From: Nocardia nova
GTDB lineage: Bacteria; Actinomycetota; Actinomycetes; Mycobacteriales; Mycobacteriaceae
Reading direction: 5' to 3'
Assembly (NCBI RefSeq): GCF_002933465.1
Contig: NZ_PSZE01000008.1
Location: forward strand, 186,001-250,000
DNA: 64,000 bases
The notes below the pieces were generated by a model. The model made no database searches and was not told the origin of the DNA. It saw only the letters and a list, made by a program, of their open reading frames with translations. A program made the translations under genes and the position numbers. This document shows, in pieces, positions 33,779-41,759 of this stretch. Each line of letters begins with the position of its first letter. Position 1 is the first letter of the stretch.

Positions 33779-34663
33779 ATGTCAGAACCCGGCAGTACGG
33801 TACCCAGGCGGCAACTCGGCCGATACCTTCGCGACCTGCGATCACAGACCGGGATGACGCTTCACGAGGTTGCGCAGAAGGCCGAGATCAGCGCGAGTAC
33901 GGTGCAGCGCTACGAGCACGGCCGCTTCCCGGCCAAACTCCGATCGGCGGACATCCGCGAACTCTGCGCGGTCCTCGGCGCGGACGAAACCCTGACCGCA
34001 GCGTTGGAAGGGCTTGCGCAGCAGGCGAACGCGCAGAATTGGTGGCATGAATACGACGATGTGATCCCCCAGGACTTCGACGTCTACATGGGGTTGGAGG
34101 CGGCGGCGGAGCGGTTGGTGGTCTACTCGCCGGACGCGGTGATCGGATTGCTCCAAACTCCGGACTACGCACGAGTATTGACGCTCGGGGTATATCCCGA
34201 CGCTACTCCGGAAGAGATCGCGCAGCGCGTGCACATGCGCATGCGCAGGCAGTCTCTTATCACTCGTCGGCGCGGTGCAGCGGAACTGGGCGTGGTATTG
34301 GGTGAGGCGGCGATTCGGCGGGTGGTCGGCGGGCCACGCGTGATGGCTGCTCAGTTGAGGCGCCTTGCCGATATGAGCACGATGCCGAACGTGTCGTTGC
34401 GAATCTTGCCCTTCTCTGCGGGCATGCCGCTCGGTGTGGCCTTCAATCGATTCATTCTTCTGCGATTTGGCAACGACGCCAAGGGCCACCCGATGGAACC
34501 TCCGATCGTCTACCTCGAACACTCGACGGGCGGAATGTATTTGGAGAAGCCGAATGATGTCCGTCACTACACTGAGGCGTACCAGGTCATGGAGCAGGCG
34601 GCTCTGGACGAGAGGGCAAGCCGGGACCTGTGTCGTCGGGTAGCGAGGGAGTTTGCAGCATGA
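33779..34663 (+). CDS. XRE-family HTH regulator with DUF5753 (Scr1-type)
   Basis: 294-residue protein: an N-terminal XRE helix-turn-helix (LGRYLRDLRSQTGMTLHEVA, then QKAEISASTVQRYEHGRFPA, residues ~12-52) and a DUF5753 domain (WWHEYDDVIPQDFDVYMGLE to the end), with AAERLVVYSPDAVIGLLQTPDYAR and FNRFILLRF. ATG 33779 follows GAGAAGGAGA. Such genes occur in dozens of copies in actinobacteria and pair with DUF397 partners; some pairs act like toxin-antitoxin-like regulators, others control development. It overlaps the DUF397 gene by 4 bp. Confidence 0.9.
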   Translation: MSEPGSTVPRRQLGRYLRDLRSQTGMTLHEVAQKAEISASTVQRYEHGRFPAKLRSADIRELCAVLGADETLTAALEGLAQQANAQNWWHEYDDVIPQDFDVYMGLEAAAERLVVYSPDAVIGLLQTPDYARVLTLGVYPDATPEEIAQRVHMRMRRQSLITRRRGAAELGVVLGEAAIRRVVGGPRVMAAQLRRLADMSTMPNVSLRILPFSAGMPLGVAFNRFILLRFGNDAKGHPMEPPIVYLEHSTGGMYLEKPNDVRHYTEAYQVMEQAALDERASRDLCRRVAREFAA

Positions 34664-34878
34664 CCAGCAAGTACGACGTGGATCTATCGAATGCGCAGTG
34701 GTTCACCAGCAGCCGCACCAATGGCGGGCGGGAATGCGTTGAGGTCGCGTTCCTGGACGGCGGTCTCGTCGGAGTGCGGGACAGTAAGGACCGCACCCGG
34801 CCGCCGCTCGTGTTCACACCCGGCGAGTGGCGGGCATTCATCGGCGGCGCGAAGGACGGGGAGTTCGACCAGGCGTAG
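34660..34878 (+). CDS. DUF397 protein, partner of the XRE regulator
   Basis: 72-residue DUF397 protein: SNAQWFTSSRTNGGRECVEV, VGVRDSKDRTRPPLVFTPGEWRAFIGGAKDGEF, the complete family signature (WxkSsxS...CVEVA...VRDSKd...FtpxeW). ATG 34660 overlaps the XRE stop as ATGA, indicating translational coupling. Presumed to bind its XRE partner and relieve or tune its DNA binding. Confidence 0.93.
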   Translation: MTSKYDVDLSNAQWFTSSRTNGGRECVEVAFLDGGLVGVRDSKDRTRPPLVFTPGEWRAFIGGAKDGEFDQA

Positions 34879-35186
34879 CGATCCGATGCGGGCCGCCGCA
34901 ACACTTGCGATGCAAGGATTGGGGCGGTCGCGTCCTGTTCGAGGTCGTTTTCGGCATCGGATCGGCTGACTGCGCTGGGCATTCCGGGCTTGGCGCTGGC
35001 TGCGGCATACGGGCCATACTGACCGGAATGCGCCGGCCCCGTCGAAGGCAAAGATTGCCTGATCCGGTGTGCTGGTCCAGTTTACCTTGTCTCAGGGAAT
35101 GGCTGGTGATGGAGGGCTCTGATAAAGTCCCGGTCGGGGGCGTCAACCGCGTCCTGGCCCGGTAGAGCGCAGGAGGGGCAGAATTG
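34879..35186. other. 308-bp intergenic region before the ESX-type cassette
   Basis: No gene recognised. TTGTCT near 35087 and GATAAAGT at 35120-35127 are promoter-like. From about here base composition becomes more AT-rich, continuing to about 36190, which suggests the left edge of acquired DNA. Confidence 0.45.
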
Positions 35187-35798
35187 ATGCGGCAGCGGCA
35201 CATACGGTCCGCTGGGGGGCGGTGGGCGATCTCCGCTGTGGGTGCTGGTCTTTTGATCGGAATGCTCTTGGGGGCCATTGGTTGTTCGGCGAAATCCGAC
35301 TCGGCCTCCGAGGGGAAATCTTCAGCAACAACGGTAGCGGCCGCGTCGGTTTCTCCGGAGCCGGTGTCGAACACCGCATGGAACCCGTGTTCGATTCCTG
35401 ACGCCGATATTGCTGCGGCTGGGTTGAATCCGGCAAAAAAGCACCCGGACACCGGTAAATACTCTGAGAAATTTCCCGGCTGGGATATTTGTGGCTGGTT
35501 GAGTGATAGCTGGTACAGTCTAAATATTTATTCGACCAATTCCCACACGTTCGATGAAGTCATAAACAACACCACGCTGTTCCGTGATCCGCAGCCAGTG
35601 TCGGTAGGTGAACGTCGCGGTGTCCTGCTACATCATGTCGATAATCCGCAGGCCTGCACGATTGCGCTCGACATCCCCAACGATCCGGTGCAGATGGATG
35701 TCGACGCGAAAGCGAGTGCCGATACGGTCGGAGACTCGTGCAGTGAGGTGACGCGCATCGCAAGAGTATTGGAAAAGAATCTTCCGGCAGGAAAATAG
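35187..35798 (+). CDS. DUF3558 lipoprotein
   Basis: 203-residue lipoprotein: basic N-terminus MRQRHIRSAGGRW, hydrophobic core and lipobox LGAIGC (Cys near 33), Ser/Thr linker, then a DUF3558 domain starting NPCSIPDADIAAAGLNPAKK with two pairs of Cys (PCS, ICGW, ACTI, SCSE). ATG 35187 after AGGAGGGG. In nocardiae such lipoproteins often stand next to type VII secretion substrates, as here. Function unknown. Its DNA is clearly more AT-rich than the flanking genes (for instance 35505-35535), suggesting lateral origin. Confidence 0.8.
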   Translation: MRQRHIRSAGGRWAISAVGAGLLIGMLLGAIGCSAKSDSASEGKSSATTVAAASVSPEPVSNTAWNPCSIPDADIAAAGLNPAKKHPDTGKYSEKFPGWDICGWLSDSWYSLNIYSTNSHTFDEVINNTTLFRDPQPVSVGERRGVLLHHVDNPQACTIALDIPNDPVQMDVDAKASADTVGDSCSEVTRIARVLEKNLPAGK

Positions 35799-35812
35799 CA
35801 GGGGGGTGAACT

Positions 35813-36193
35813 GTGTCGGAATTGGATGTGTGGCGCGATCTTGCGAACGAAGCGGCGCAGGGAAATCTTAGACTAAAGGTCCACAGAGATGCTCTGGATA
35901 GGGCGGTAAAGCTCCTTCAGGACTACATCGATCACATTGATGGCATGAATCTGGATGTCGCTACCGTTAAGCGTGTTACCGGCTTCGGCGGATTTCAAAT
36001 GGGAGTTGACCTCGCGCAAAAATTCAGCCGGAAAGGTGATGGTGACGAGTCGATCAGCCAGCGCCTCAAAGAACTCACCCAAGAAGCCAAAGCTATCCAA
36101 GACACGCTGCGTAAAGCGGCAATCGCCTACGCCGAGACGGATGCCGAGTACGGCAAAGAGTTCAAAGATCTCGAACAGGGAATCAAGCCGTGA
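35813..36193 (+). CDS. Alpha-helical ESX-cassette protein (WXG100/PE-like position)
   Basis: 126-residue, almost wholly helical protein: MSELDVWRDLANEAAQGNLR, RDALDRAVKLLQDYIDHIDG, SISQRLKELTQEAKAIQDTL, KEFKDLEQGIKP. No WxG motif, but helix lengths and position just before a PPE-like gene (4-bp GTGA overlap) suggest it is the PE- or WXG100-like partner in a heterodimeric type VII substrate. A conserved GFGGFQMGVDLA segment forms the apparent turn near residue 60. GTG 35813 after GGGGGG. AT-rich like the preceding gene. Confidence 0.7.
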   Translation: MSELDVWRDLANEAAQGNLRLKVHRDALDRAVKLLQDYIDHIDGMNLDVATVKRVTGFGGFQMGVDLAQKFSRKGDGDESISQRLKELTQEAKAIQDTLRKAAIAYAETDAEYGKEFKDLEQGIKP

Positions 36194-37704
36194 CGCAGCC
36201 CCCAAACCCTTCGAGTTATCTGGATCAGAGCAGTGGTGCCAATCTTCGGGCTCAGCTGGATGCGATGAAGAACGGCACGTACGCGACGTTGGTGTCGGCG
36301 GAGCATACGCAGGCGTGGGATGCCGATCAGTTGGGGCTCCAGCGTCAGATCAATGATCTGGCGGGGCAGTTGGGCGCGGATGTCGATCCGGCGAACGTCA
36401 CCGGCGGTGACAATTTCGAGAGTTTGTCGCTGGAACAGATTCGCGATCTGACCTACGAGATCAAACCCGATGTGGTGCATGCGGTTTCAGAGGCATGGGG
36501 AAAGATCGGGTCCGGCTTGGGGGACGCCACCCGCACCTTGAGTGACGGCTTGAAGAAGGAGATCGCCGAGGGGTGGCAGGGTATGGCCGCCGGGAAGGCC
36601 GCCGAGGCGCTCGGCGGCTTTCTGCAGACGTCCGAATCGATCGGCAAATCGGCGAGCCTGGTGGGGATGAAAGTCGCCTTCGCGCAGCGCGGTAGCGACG
36701 AAACGTTTCGGATGCTGGGCCCGGTGTTGTCGGCGGTGGCCCCGGTGAGCGGCGCATTGGTGCAGAATCCGGGATTGCCGAACTTGGCTCCCGCGGCTGC
36801 GCCCTCGGGTCCGCAGCTTCCTATTCTCGCGGAGCAGCAGGGGCAGGACTCGAAGCGGGACGAGGCGAAGCAGGCCTGCTTGCAGGTATTGCGGAACGTG
36901 TACGCACCGGGCATTCGAGGCGGAGACCAAGGCGTGCCGGTGATTCCGCCGGTGCAGCCGGTCGCGAATCCGGTGGGGCCGCCGAATGTGGGGCCCGGGC
37001 CCTCGGGGCCGGGCATCCCGAATCTCGGGGGCGGTAATCAACCGTCGCCCGGCGGCAACGAGTCGAACAGTGGCACTCCGAACGGCGATCCGAATACCGG
37101 AAACGACGGTGGCGCGACCTCGAATCCCGGATCGACCACGTCACCCGGCACACGGCCGAGTGCGGTCGACGGCACCGGGCTGAGCCAGCAGGGCACCGGC
37201 GGGCCGGCCCTGCCCACTGCGGCTTCCACCACGGTGGCAGGTTTCGATCCCACCGGTGGCCTGGGCGGCGGGCCCTCGGGATCCGGAATCGGCGGCGGTG
37301 CCGCCGGACACGGATTCGGCGGCGGCTCGTCGAGTTCGGGCGGCGGCATGCCGCGAGCGGGTGGTCCTGCGGTGAGTGTGCCCGGCAAGCCTTTCGTGGA
37401 ACCGTTGGCGCCCTTGGGTTTACGCAGCCCGGGGCAAGCCGGCGCACCCGGCGCGCCCGGTATGGCCCCGGGCATGGGTGGTCGCGGCGGCGGGAAGTCC
37501 GAGGAGGACAAGGAGCGTGCCTCGTCCGAGCTGTTGCGCGGACAGCACCTCGAGGAATGGATCGACGACGGTCGCGCAGTGATGCCCGCCTACGGTGCCA
37601 TCGGGGAGAGCCCGCCGCAGGAACGACATCCCGATTCCCGGCCGCCGCGTACACCCGCGCCGAACGCGCCGGACCAGGGGCGAGCTCCGGGAGAATATCG
37701 GTGA
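36190..37704 (+). CDS. PPE-like type VII secretion substrate with Gly/Pro-rich C-terminus
   Basis: 504 residues. Residues ~1-190 are helical, with TLVSAEHTQAWDADQLGLQ and a WxG-type turn EGWQGMAAGKAAEALGGFLQ (near 129), like PPE/WXG domains. Residues ~225-420 are a Gly/Pro/Asn/Ser-rich, disordered region (PVIPPVQPVANPVGPPN, GGGPSGSGIGGG). The terminal ~70 residues become charged and end in a compact motif RGQHLEEWIDDGRAVMPAYG, probably a conserved tail element. No signal peptide. GTG 36190 overlaps the previous stop, and its own stop overlaps the EspG start, so three genes are coupled. Role beyond secretion unknown. Confidence 0.75.
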   Translation: MTQPPNPSSYLDQSSGANLRAQLDAMKNGTYATLVSAEHTQAWDADQLGLQRQINDLAGQLGADVDPANVTGGDNFESLSLEQIRDLTYEIKPDVVHAVSEAWGKIGSGLGDATRTLSDGLKKEIAEGWQGMAAGKAAEALGGFLQTSESIGKSASLVGMKVAFAQRGSDETFRMLGPVLSAVAPVSGALVQNPGLPNLAPAAAPSGPQLPILAEQQGQDSKRDEAKQACLQVLRNVYAPGIRGGDQGVPVIPPVQPVANPVGPPNVGPGPSGPGIPNLGGGNQPSPGGNESNSGTPNGDPNTGNDGGATSNPGSTTSPGTRPSAVDGTGLSQQGTGGPALPTAASTTVAGFDPTGGLGGGPSGSGIGGGAAGHGFGGGSSSSGGGMPRAGGPAVSVPGKPFVEPLAPLGLRSPGQAGAPGAPGMAPGMGGRGGGKSEEDKERASSELLRGQHLEEWIDDGRAVMPAYGAIGESPPQERHPDSRPPRTPAPNAPDQGRAPGEYR

Positions 37705-38468
37705 TCCACTGGCAGCTGACGAGTGCCCAGTACGAGGCGGCGTTCTTCGCCGCGCAGCGCGACCGCCTGCCCTATCCGACGTGGAATGGGTTGCGCGCCG
37801 GCGACGACATCGAACTCGGCCGGCAGCGCCGGGAGGCGATCGATACCCTGTTGCCTCGCGTGGACGACGACTTCGCCCGCCTGGTGCATACGCTGGCCGA
37901 ACCGCAGGTGCGGTTGCACGTGCACGGCCGCCTCGGAACCGACGCCGACAATCCCGATACCCAGCTGCGGGGTTATGCGGGGTTCGGGCCGGATATCGCG
38001 GGGGTGGCCATCCAAGACGCCGATCCGGAACCCGGTGTGAGCGGCGATGTTTCGGTCAGTCTGTGCACGCATGTGCAGGCGTTGACACTGCTGGCCCGCA
38101 TGCTTCCCGACCAACCACCCGGCCGCCACGAACTCCACGCACTGAAATCCGAACTCGACATCGAACCCGATTCGAATGGCGGCTGGAACCGCCCGCCCAC
38201 ACCGCGCGAACGCCTCGACCGATTCTTCTCCCGCCCGCGCACCGGATGGGGCGAGGTGCTGTGCTACCCGGGACCATTCCTGGACAACCGCACCGACGGT
38301 GTGGAGGGCTTCTTCTGGATGGACTTCGCAGGCGACGGCCGCTACTACGTCCGCGAGGACTCGGTTTCCTATACCGTCCAGCCGATGACACACGATGGGT
38401 TGGTCGGTCACGCACGGGCATTGGCCCGAAGGGTCCGGGAACTCGGGTCGCGGTCGGCGCGCGTGTAG
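37701..38468 (+). CDS. ESX secretion-associated protein EspG
   Basis: 255-residue EspG-type cytosolic chaperone. It begins MIHWQLTSAQYEAAFFAAQR, the EspG N-terminal pattern; a beta-rich core has VRLHVHGRLG and SLCTHVQALTLLARMLP, and the C-terminal half includes TPRERLDRFFSRPRTGWGEV and YYVREDSVSYTVQPM. EspG proteins bind the tip of PPE partners and keep PE-PPE pairs soluble for the ESX machine. The 4-bp overlap with the PPE-like gene strongly suggests it is the dedicated chaperone. No ESX core (EccB/C/D) lies here, so secretion must use a system elsewhere. Confidence 0.8.
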   Translation: MIHWQLTSAQYEAAFFAAQRDRLPYPTWNGLRAGDDIELGRQRREAIDTLLPRVDDDFARLVHTLAEPQVRLHVHGRLGTDADNPDTQLRGYAGFGPDIAGVAIQDADPEPGVSGDVSVSLCTHVQALTLLARMLPDQPPGRHELHALKSELDIEPDSNGGWNRPPTPRERLDRFFSRPRTGWGEVLCYPGPFLDNRTDGVEGFFWMDFAGDGRYYVREDSVSYTVQPMTHDGLVGHARALARRVRELGSRSARV

Positions 38469-38513
38469 ACAACGCCGCGCCGCACACCTCGGACGCATCG
38501 TATACGTGATGTT

Positions 38514-38537
38514 ACATGTGCTAGCATCGGTACATGT
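38514..38537. promoter_or_regulatory. vapB promoter with flanking ACATGT operators
   Basis: ACATGT occurs at 38514-38519 and 38532-38537 on both sides of the -10 box TAGCAT (38522-38527), which is 6 nt from the vapB ATG at 38534. The repeats could be half-sites for VapB autoregulation. Confidence 0.55.
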
Positions 38538-38770
38538 CGCTCAAACGGACCAACGTTTACGCAGACCCTGGCGACCTGGCTTTGATCAAGGAAGCAGCGG
38601 CCAAACTGGGCATCGCCGAAGCGGAGATCATTCGGCGCGGTATTCATCTCGCGGCGATGAGCACTCGCGTGTGGGCCGATGATTTGGAGTTTCCGACCTT
38701 CGATGAGATCGATGGTCCCATCGACGACGAGGTGACTCGTGCCGTCGTCGAGGGAACTCGGTACCGGTGA
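38534..38770 (+). CDS. vapB: Antitoxin VapB (ribbon-helix-helix type)
   Basis: 78 residues. The first ~45 form a ribbon-helix-helix DNA-binding domain (RTNVYADPGDLALIKEAAAK, LGIAEAEIIRRGIHLAA); the acidic tail (PTFDEIDGPIDDEVTRAVVE) should wrap the toxin. Leaderless start: TAGCAT at 6 nt before ATG. Stop overlaps the toxin start (GTGA). Confidence 0.85.
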   Translation: MSLKRTNVYADPGDLALIKEAAAKLGIAEAEIIRRGIHLAAMSTRVWADDLEFPTFDEIDGPIDDEVTRAVVEGTRYR

Positions 38771-39201
38771 TAGTCGTCGGCGACACCTCGGGAATTATCG
38801 AGGCATTCGCCAAAGGGGCCGAGTCGGAATCGTGCCGCGTCGTGCTGAACGACGCCAGCCTTGTGGTGGTGTCACCGTTGGTGCTCGCCGAGGTTGATCA
38901 CCTCGCCAAGGCGCGGTTCGGATCGAAGGCTCGTGACAAGGTGCTGGCGTTCATTTTCGATCAGGTCGACCGGATGCGATTCACACTCGCCGATGTCACG
39001 AACCACATCAAGTCGGCCCGCCGTGTCAACGATGCCTACCGCGGTCTGGACCTCGACATGGCCGATGCGTTCACCGTCTGTTTGGCCGCCGAATATCAAA
39101 CCGAGGCGATCTTGACTCTGGATCGTCGTGACTTCCGTGCCCTGCGCCCGCTGACCCAGGAACATACGCACTTCCGATTGCTCCCCGACGACATGGTGTG
39201 A
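38767..39201 (+). CDS. vapC: PIN-domain ribonuclease toxin VapC
   Basis: 144-residue PIN toxin. Acidic catalytic residues are in VVGDTSGIIEAF (Asp 6), SPLVLAEVDHLAKAR (Glu near 43), YRGLDLDMADAFTVCLAAEY (Asp near 100 and nearby Asp) and ILTLDRRDFRALRPL (Asp near 120), all intact. Such toxins cut tRNA or rRNA. GTG 38767 overlaps the antitoxin stop. Only toxin-antitoxin pair in the window; lies at the right end of the accessory stretch beside the third DUF2236 gene. Confidence 0.92.
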   Translation: MIVVGDTSGIIEAFAKGAESESCRVVLNDASLVVVSPLVLAEVDHLAKARFGSKARDKVLAFIFDQVDRMRFTLADVTNHIKSARRVNDAYRGLDLDMADAFTVCLAAEYQTEAILTLDRRDFRALRPLTQEHTHFRLLPDDMV

Positions 39202-39253
39202 GAAGCAGCCCTGCTGCCGGTGTCGGTGTGGGGGAGGGGGTTTCGTGTTTGCC

Positions 39254-40102
39254 TCATACCAGCGGCAGCCCCAAACGCTGCCGCAGGCGCATATCGAGCA
39301 TGTAGGCGTTGATCGGAAACATCTTGAGCTGCTTGGGAACTCGGCTTTCCACCGCGCCGACCGCGTGTAACAGCCGGCCCAGGCGGCGGTCGTCGGATTC
39401 GGTCCACGGCATCTCCATCTGCGTGCGGAGATTCGGCGGCAGCAGTCCGGCGACCACCCAGCGGTGAAATCGCCCGAACGCCAGGCGGATCGGCGGCGGG
39501 AACATCTTCAGGTCCACCAGATCGTCGAAGTACGCGCGGATCGTCGGATCGATCCGGACCTCGGCGATCTGCCGGTTCCAGTAGGCGTCGAAGGCGGTGC
39601 GGTCGGCCGGCCACAGTGCCTGCGGCATTTGCAGGGTGGTCCCGAACCGGGCGGCGTGGCGGTAGAAGGCCTCGGCCTCCTGCTCGGGCATCGGGCCGTG
39701 CATGCGCTCGTAGAGGTCGCGCGAACCCCAGTACAGGCAGGCCGCCACCCACAGCTGCAACGTCGGATCGAAGGCGTTGTACTTGACCGGGCTCTGCGCG
39801 GTGGAGCGGACCTGACGATGCTGCCAGTTCACCGCCGCGCGGTAGGCGGCGCGTTCGTCGTCGCTGCCCAGCATGGCCACGGCGAGGTAGGTCAGCGTCG
39901 TGCGGGTGCGTTTGACCGGATGCACCATCACCTTGCCGCTGTCGACGGTGCTCTCCACCACGCCGTAGCCGACGGGCGGAAGCGACAACTGCATGATGAC
40001 GTTGGCCGCGGCACCGAAGAAGGCGGCCGAACCGCCCAGGTGTGCCGCGACATCGTATTCGGCGACCGGTTGCCCGGACGACGTGCGAATGGACGTGGTC
40101 AT
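39254..40102 (-). CDS. DUF2236 (MpaB-like oxygenase) protein
   Basis: 282-residue paralogue of the protein at 31491. Shared blocks: [72 protein letters not shown], and C-terminal [16 protein letters not shown] 40102 after GGGGGT. The upstream 29-bp palindrome at 40122-40150 resembles that of the paralogue, so a common regulator is possible; no TetR gene lies next to this copy. Convergent with vapC. Activity unknown. Confidence 0.85.
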   Translation of the reverse strand: MTTSIRTSSGQPVAEYDVAAHLGGSAAFFGAAANVIMQLSLPPVGYGVVESTVDSGKVMVHPVKRTRTTLTYLAVAMLGSDDERAAYRAAVNWQHRQVRSTAQSPVKYNAFDPTLQLWVAACLYWGSRDLYERMHGPMPEQEAEAFYRHAARFGTTLQMPQALWPADRTAFDAYWNRQIAEVRIDPTIRAYFDDLVDLKMFPPPIRLAFGRFHRWVVAGLLPPNLRTQMEMPWTESDDRRLGRLLHAVGAVESRVPKQLKMFPINAYMLDMRLRQRLGLPLV

Positions 40103-40121
40103 CGTCGACCCCCATCTCCGC

Positions 40122-40150
40122 GTGAGAAGGCTGTACTTCGACAGTCTCAC
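40122..40150. promoter_or_regulatory. 29-bp palindrome upstream of the third DUF2236 gene
   Basis: GTGAGA (40122-40127) and TCTCAC (40145-40150) are the outer arms; the left arm GTGAGAAGGCT shares TGAGAAG with the site at 32403, and total length (29 bp) is identical. It ends 20 bp before the DUF2236 start codon (40102). Confidence 0.5.
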
Positions 40151-40254
40151 CACCTCAATGCGCTGTCAACGGCCGCGGGACGACGAGACGAATTCGCAAT
40201 CGGCCGCTCGGTCGGGGAGAGTGCCGGCAGTGCCGGATCGTCGAGCCGGATTGA

Positions 40255-40260
40255 TAGGTT
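40255..40260 (+). promoter_or_regulatory. -10 box TAGGTT, leaderless start of fadD36
   Basis: TAGGTT, 6 nt (GGCGCG), then ATG 40267. Confidence 0.65.
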
Positions 40261-40266
40261 GGCGCG

Positions 40267-41691
40267 ATGTCCTACGGTTCGCTGCCGCTGTTGCCCTCGC
40301 TGAATCCGGCCGCCGTGGCCGCCGGATACGACATTCCCGATGCGGTCACCATCGACGGTGAGACGCTGTCCCGCAGCGATCTGGTCGGTGCCGCGACCTC
40401 GGTGGCCGAACGCATCGCCGGCGCCGGTCGCGTCGCGATTCTCGCCCGCCCGACCGCCACCACTGTGCTGGGCATCCTCGGCTGCCTGATCGCCGGGGTC
40501 GCCGCCGTGCCGGTGCCGCCGGATGCCGGATCGGCCGAACTGGACCATATCCTCGCCGATTCCGGGGCGCGGGCCTGGCTCGGTGCGGCGCCGGACAACC
40601 CCACGCTGCCGGTGATTCCGGTGCGCAAACACGCCCGCTCCTGGCACAGCCATCCCGAACCGGCCGCGAACACAACGGCTTTCATCCTCTACACCTCGGG
40701 GACCACGGGTGCGCCCAAGGGGGTCGTGCTCAGTCGCGGCGCGATCGCCGCCGGTCTCGACGCCCTGTTCGAGGCGTGGTCGTGGACCTCGAAAGACACG
40801 CTCGTGCACGGTCTTCCGCTGTTCCACGTGCACGGACTGATCCTCGGCGTGCTCGGGCCGCTGCGAGTCGGCAGCCCGCTCGTGCACACCGGAAAGCCCA
40901 CGCCCGCCGCCTATGCGGCCGCGGCCGGCACCCTGTACTTCGGCGTGCCGACGGTGTGGTCGCGTATCGCCGAAGACCCGGATGCCGCAAAGGAATTGGC
41001 GAATGCCCGGTTGTTGATCTCCGGCAGCGCGCCGCTGCCGATTCCGGTCTTCGAACGGCTGCGTGAGCTCACCGGGCAGGCGCCGGTGGAGCGCTACGGC
41101 ATGAGCGAAACCATGATCACGCTCTCCACCCGGGCCGACGGCGAGCGCCGGGCGGGCTGGGTCGGCCTGCCGGTGGCGGGCGTGCAGACCCGGTTGCGCG
41201 ACGAGACGGGCGCGCCGGTGCCGCACGACGGCGAGAGCATCGGCGGACTGCAGGTGCGCGGGCCCATGCTGTTCGACGGCTATCTCGGCCGGCCGGAGGC
41301 CACCGCCGACAGCTGGACCGAGGACGGCTGGTTCATCACCGGCGATGTGGCGGCCATCGACGCCGAGGGATTCCATCGCATCGTCGGGCGCGAATCGGTG
41401 GATCTGATCAAATCCGGTGGCTACCGCGTCGGGGCCGGGGAGGTCGAAACCTGCCTGCTCGGCCACCCGAGTGTGGCCGAGGTCGCGGTGGTCGGGATCG
41501 AGGACGCGGATCTGGGGCAGCGCATCCGGGCCTACGTCGTGCCGCGCGCCGACACCCCGATTTCGGAGCGGGAACTGATCGACTTCGTCGCCCAGCAGCT
41601 GTCGGCGCACAAACGGCCGCGCGAGGTGCTGATGGTGACCGAGTTGCCCCGCAACGCCATGGGCAAGGTGCAGAAGAAGAAGTTGCGCTGA
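40267..41691 (+). CDS. fadD36: Acyl-CoA synthetase FadD36 (malonyl/methylmalonyl-CoA-synthetase-like)
   Basis: 474-residue ANL adenylating enzyme. AMP motif LYTSGTTGAPKGVVLS (near residue 140), LFHVHGL, ERYGMSETMITLS, ITGDVAAIDAEGF and GRESVDLIKSGGYRVGAGEVE, with the terminal catalytic Lys in NAMGKVQKK. It is short for a fatty-acyl-CoA ligase and resembles MatB-type (methyl)malonyl-CoA synthetases, so a dicarboxylic or short acyl substrate is likely. Leaderless: TAGGTT 6 nt before ATG. Length and neighbourhood (putB, then dapD) fit M. tuberculosis Rv1193 fadD36. Confidence 0.85.
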   Translation: MSYGSLPLLPSLNPAAVAAGYDIPDAVTIDGETLSRSDLVGAATSVAERIAGAGRVAILARPTATTVLGILGCLIAGVAAVPVPPDAGSAELDHILADSGARAWLGAAPDNPTLPVIPVRKHARSWHSHPEPAANTTAFILYTSGTTGAPKGVVLSRGAIAAGLDALFEAWSWTSKDTLVHGLPLFHVHGLILGVLGPLRVGSPLVHTGKPTPAAYAAAAGTLYFGVPTVWSRIAEDPDAAKELANARLLISGSAPLPIPVFERLRELTGQAPVERYGMSETMITLSTRADGERRAGWVGLPVAGVQTRLRDETGAPVPHDGESIGGLQVRGPMLFDGYLGRPEATADSWTEDGWFITGDVAAIDAEGFHRIVGRESVDLIKSGGYRVGAGEVETCLLGHPSVAEVAVVGIEDADLGQRIRAYVVPRADTPISERELIDFVAQQLSAHKRPREVLMVTELPRNAMGKVQKKKLR

Positions 41692-41722
41692 ACCAGCGAT
41701 CTGGTGCCGGGAACGTGGCGGG

Positions 41723-41753
41723 TTGACCTGTACCGCGCTCGAGGTTCTAAGGT
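41723..41753 (+). promoter_or_regulatory. Promoter of the PPOX gene
   Basis: TTGACC (41723-41728), 19-bp spacer, TAAGGT (41748-41753), then 6 nt to ATG 41760: a complete sigma-70-type promoter with a leaderless start. Confidence 0.7.
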
Positions 41754-41759
41754 CGGCGC

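Noticed and set aside
35187..38468. Prophage or integrative element
   Set aside because: AT-rich in part, but there is no integrase, attachment site, tRNA or phage structural gene.
37557..38509. Alternative long frames over the EspG gene
   Set aside because: Only the frame beginning at GTG 37701 has EspG features and the overlap with the PPE-like gene.
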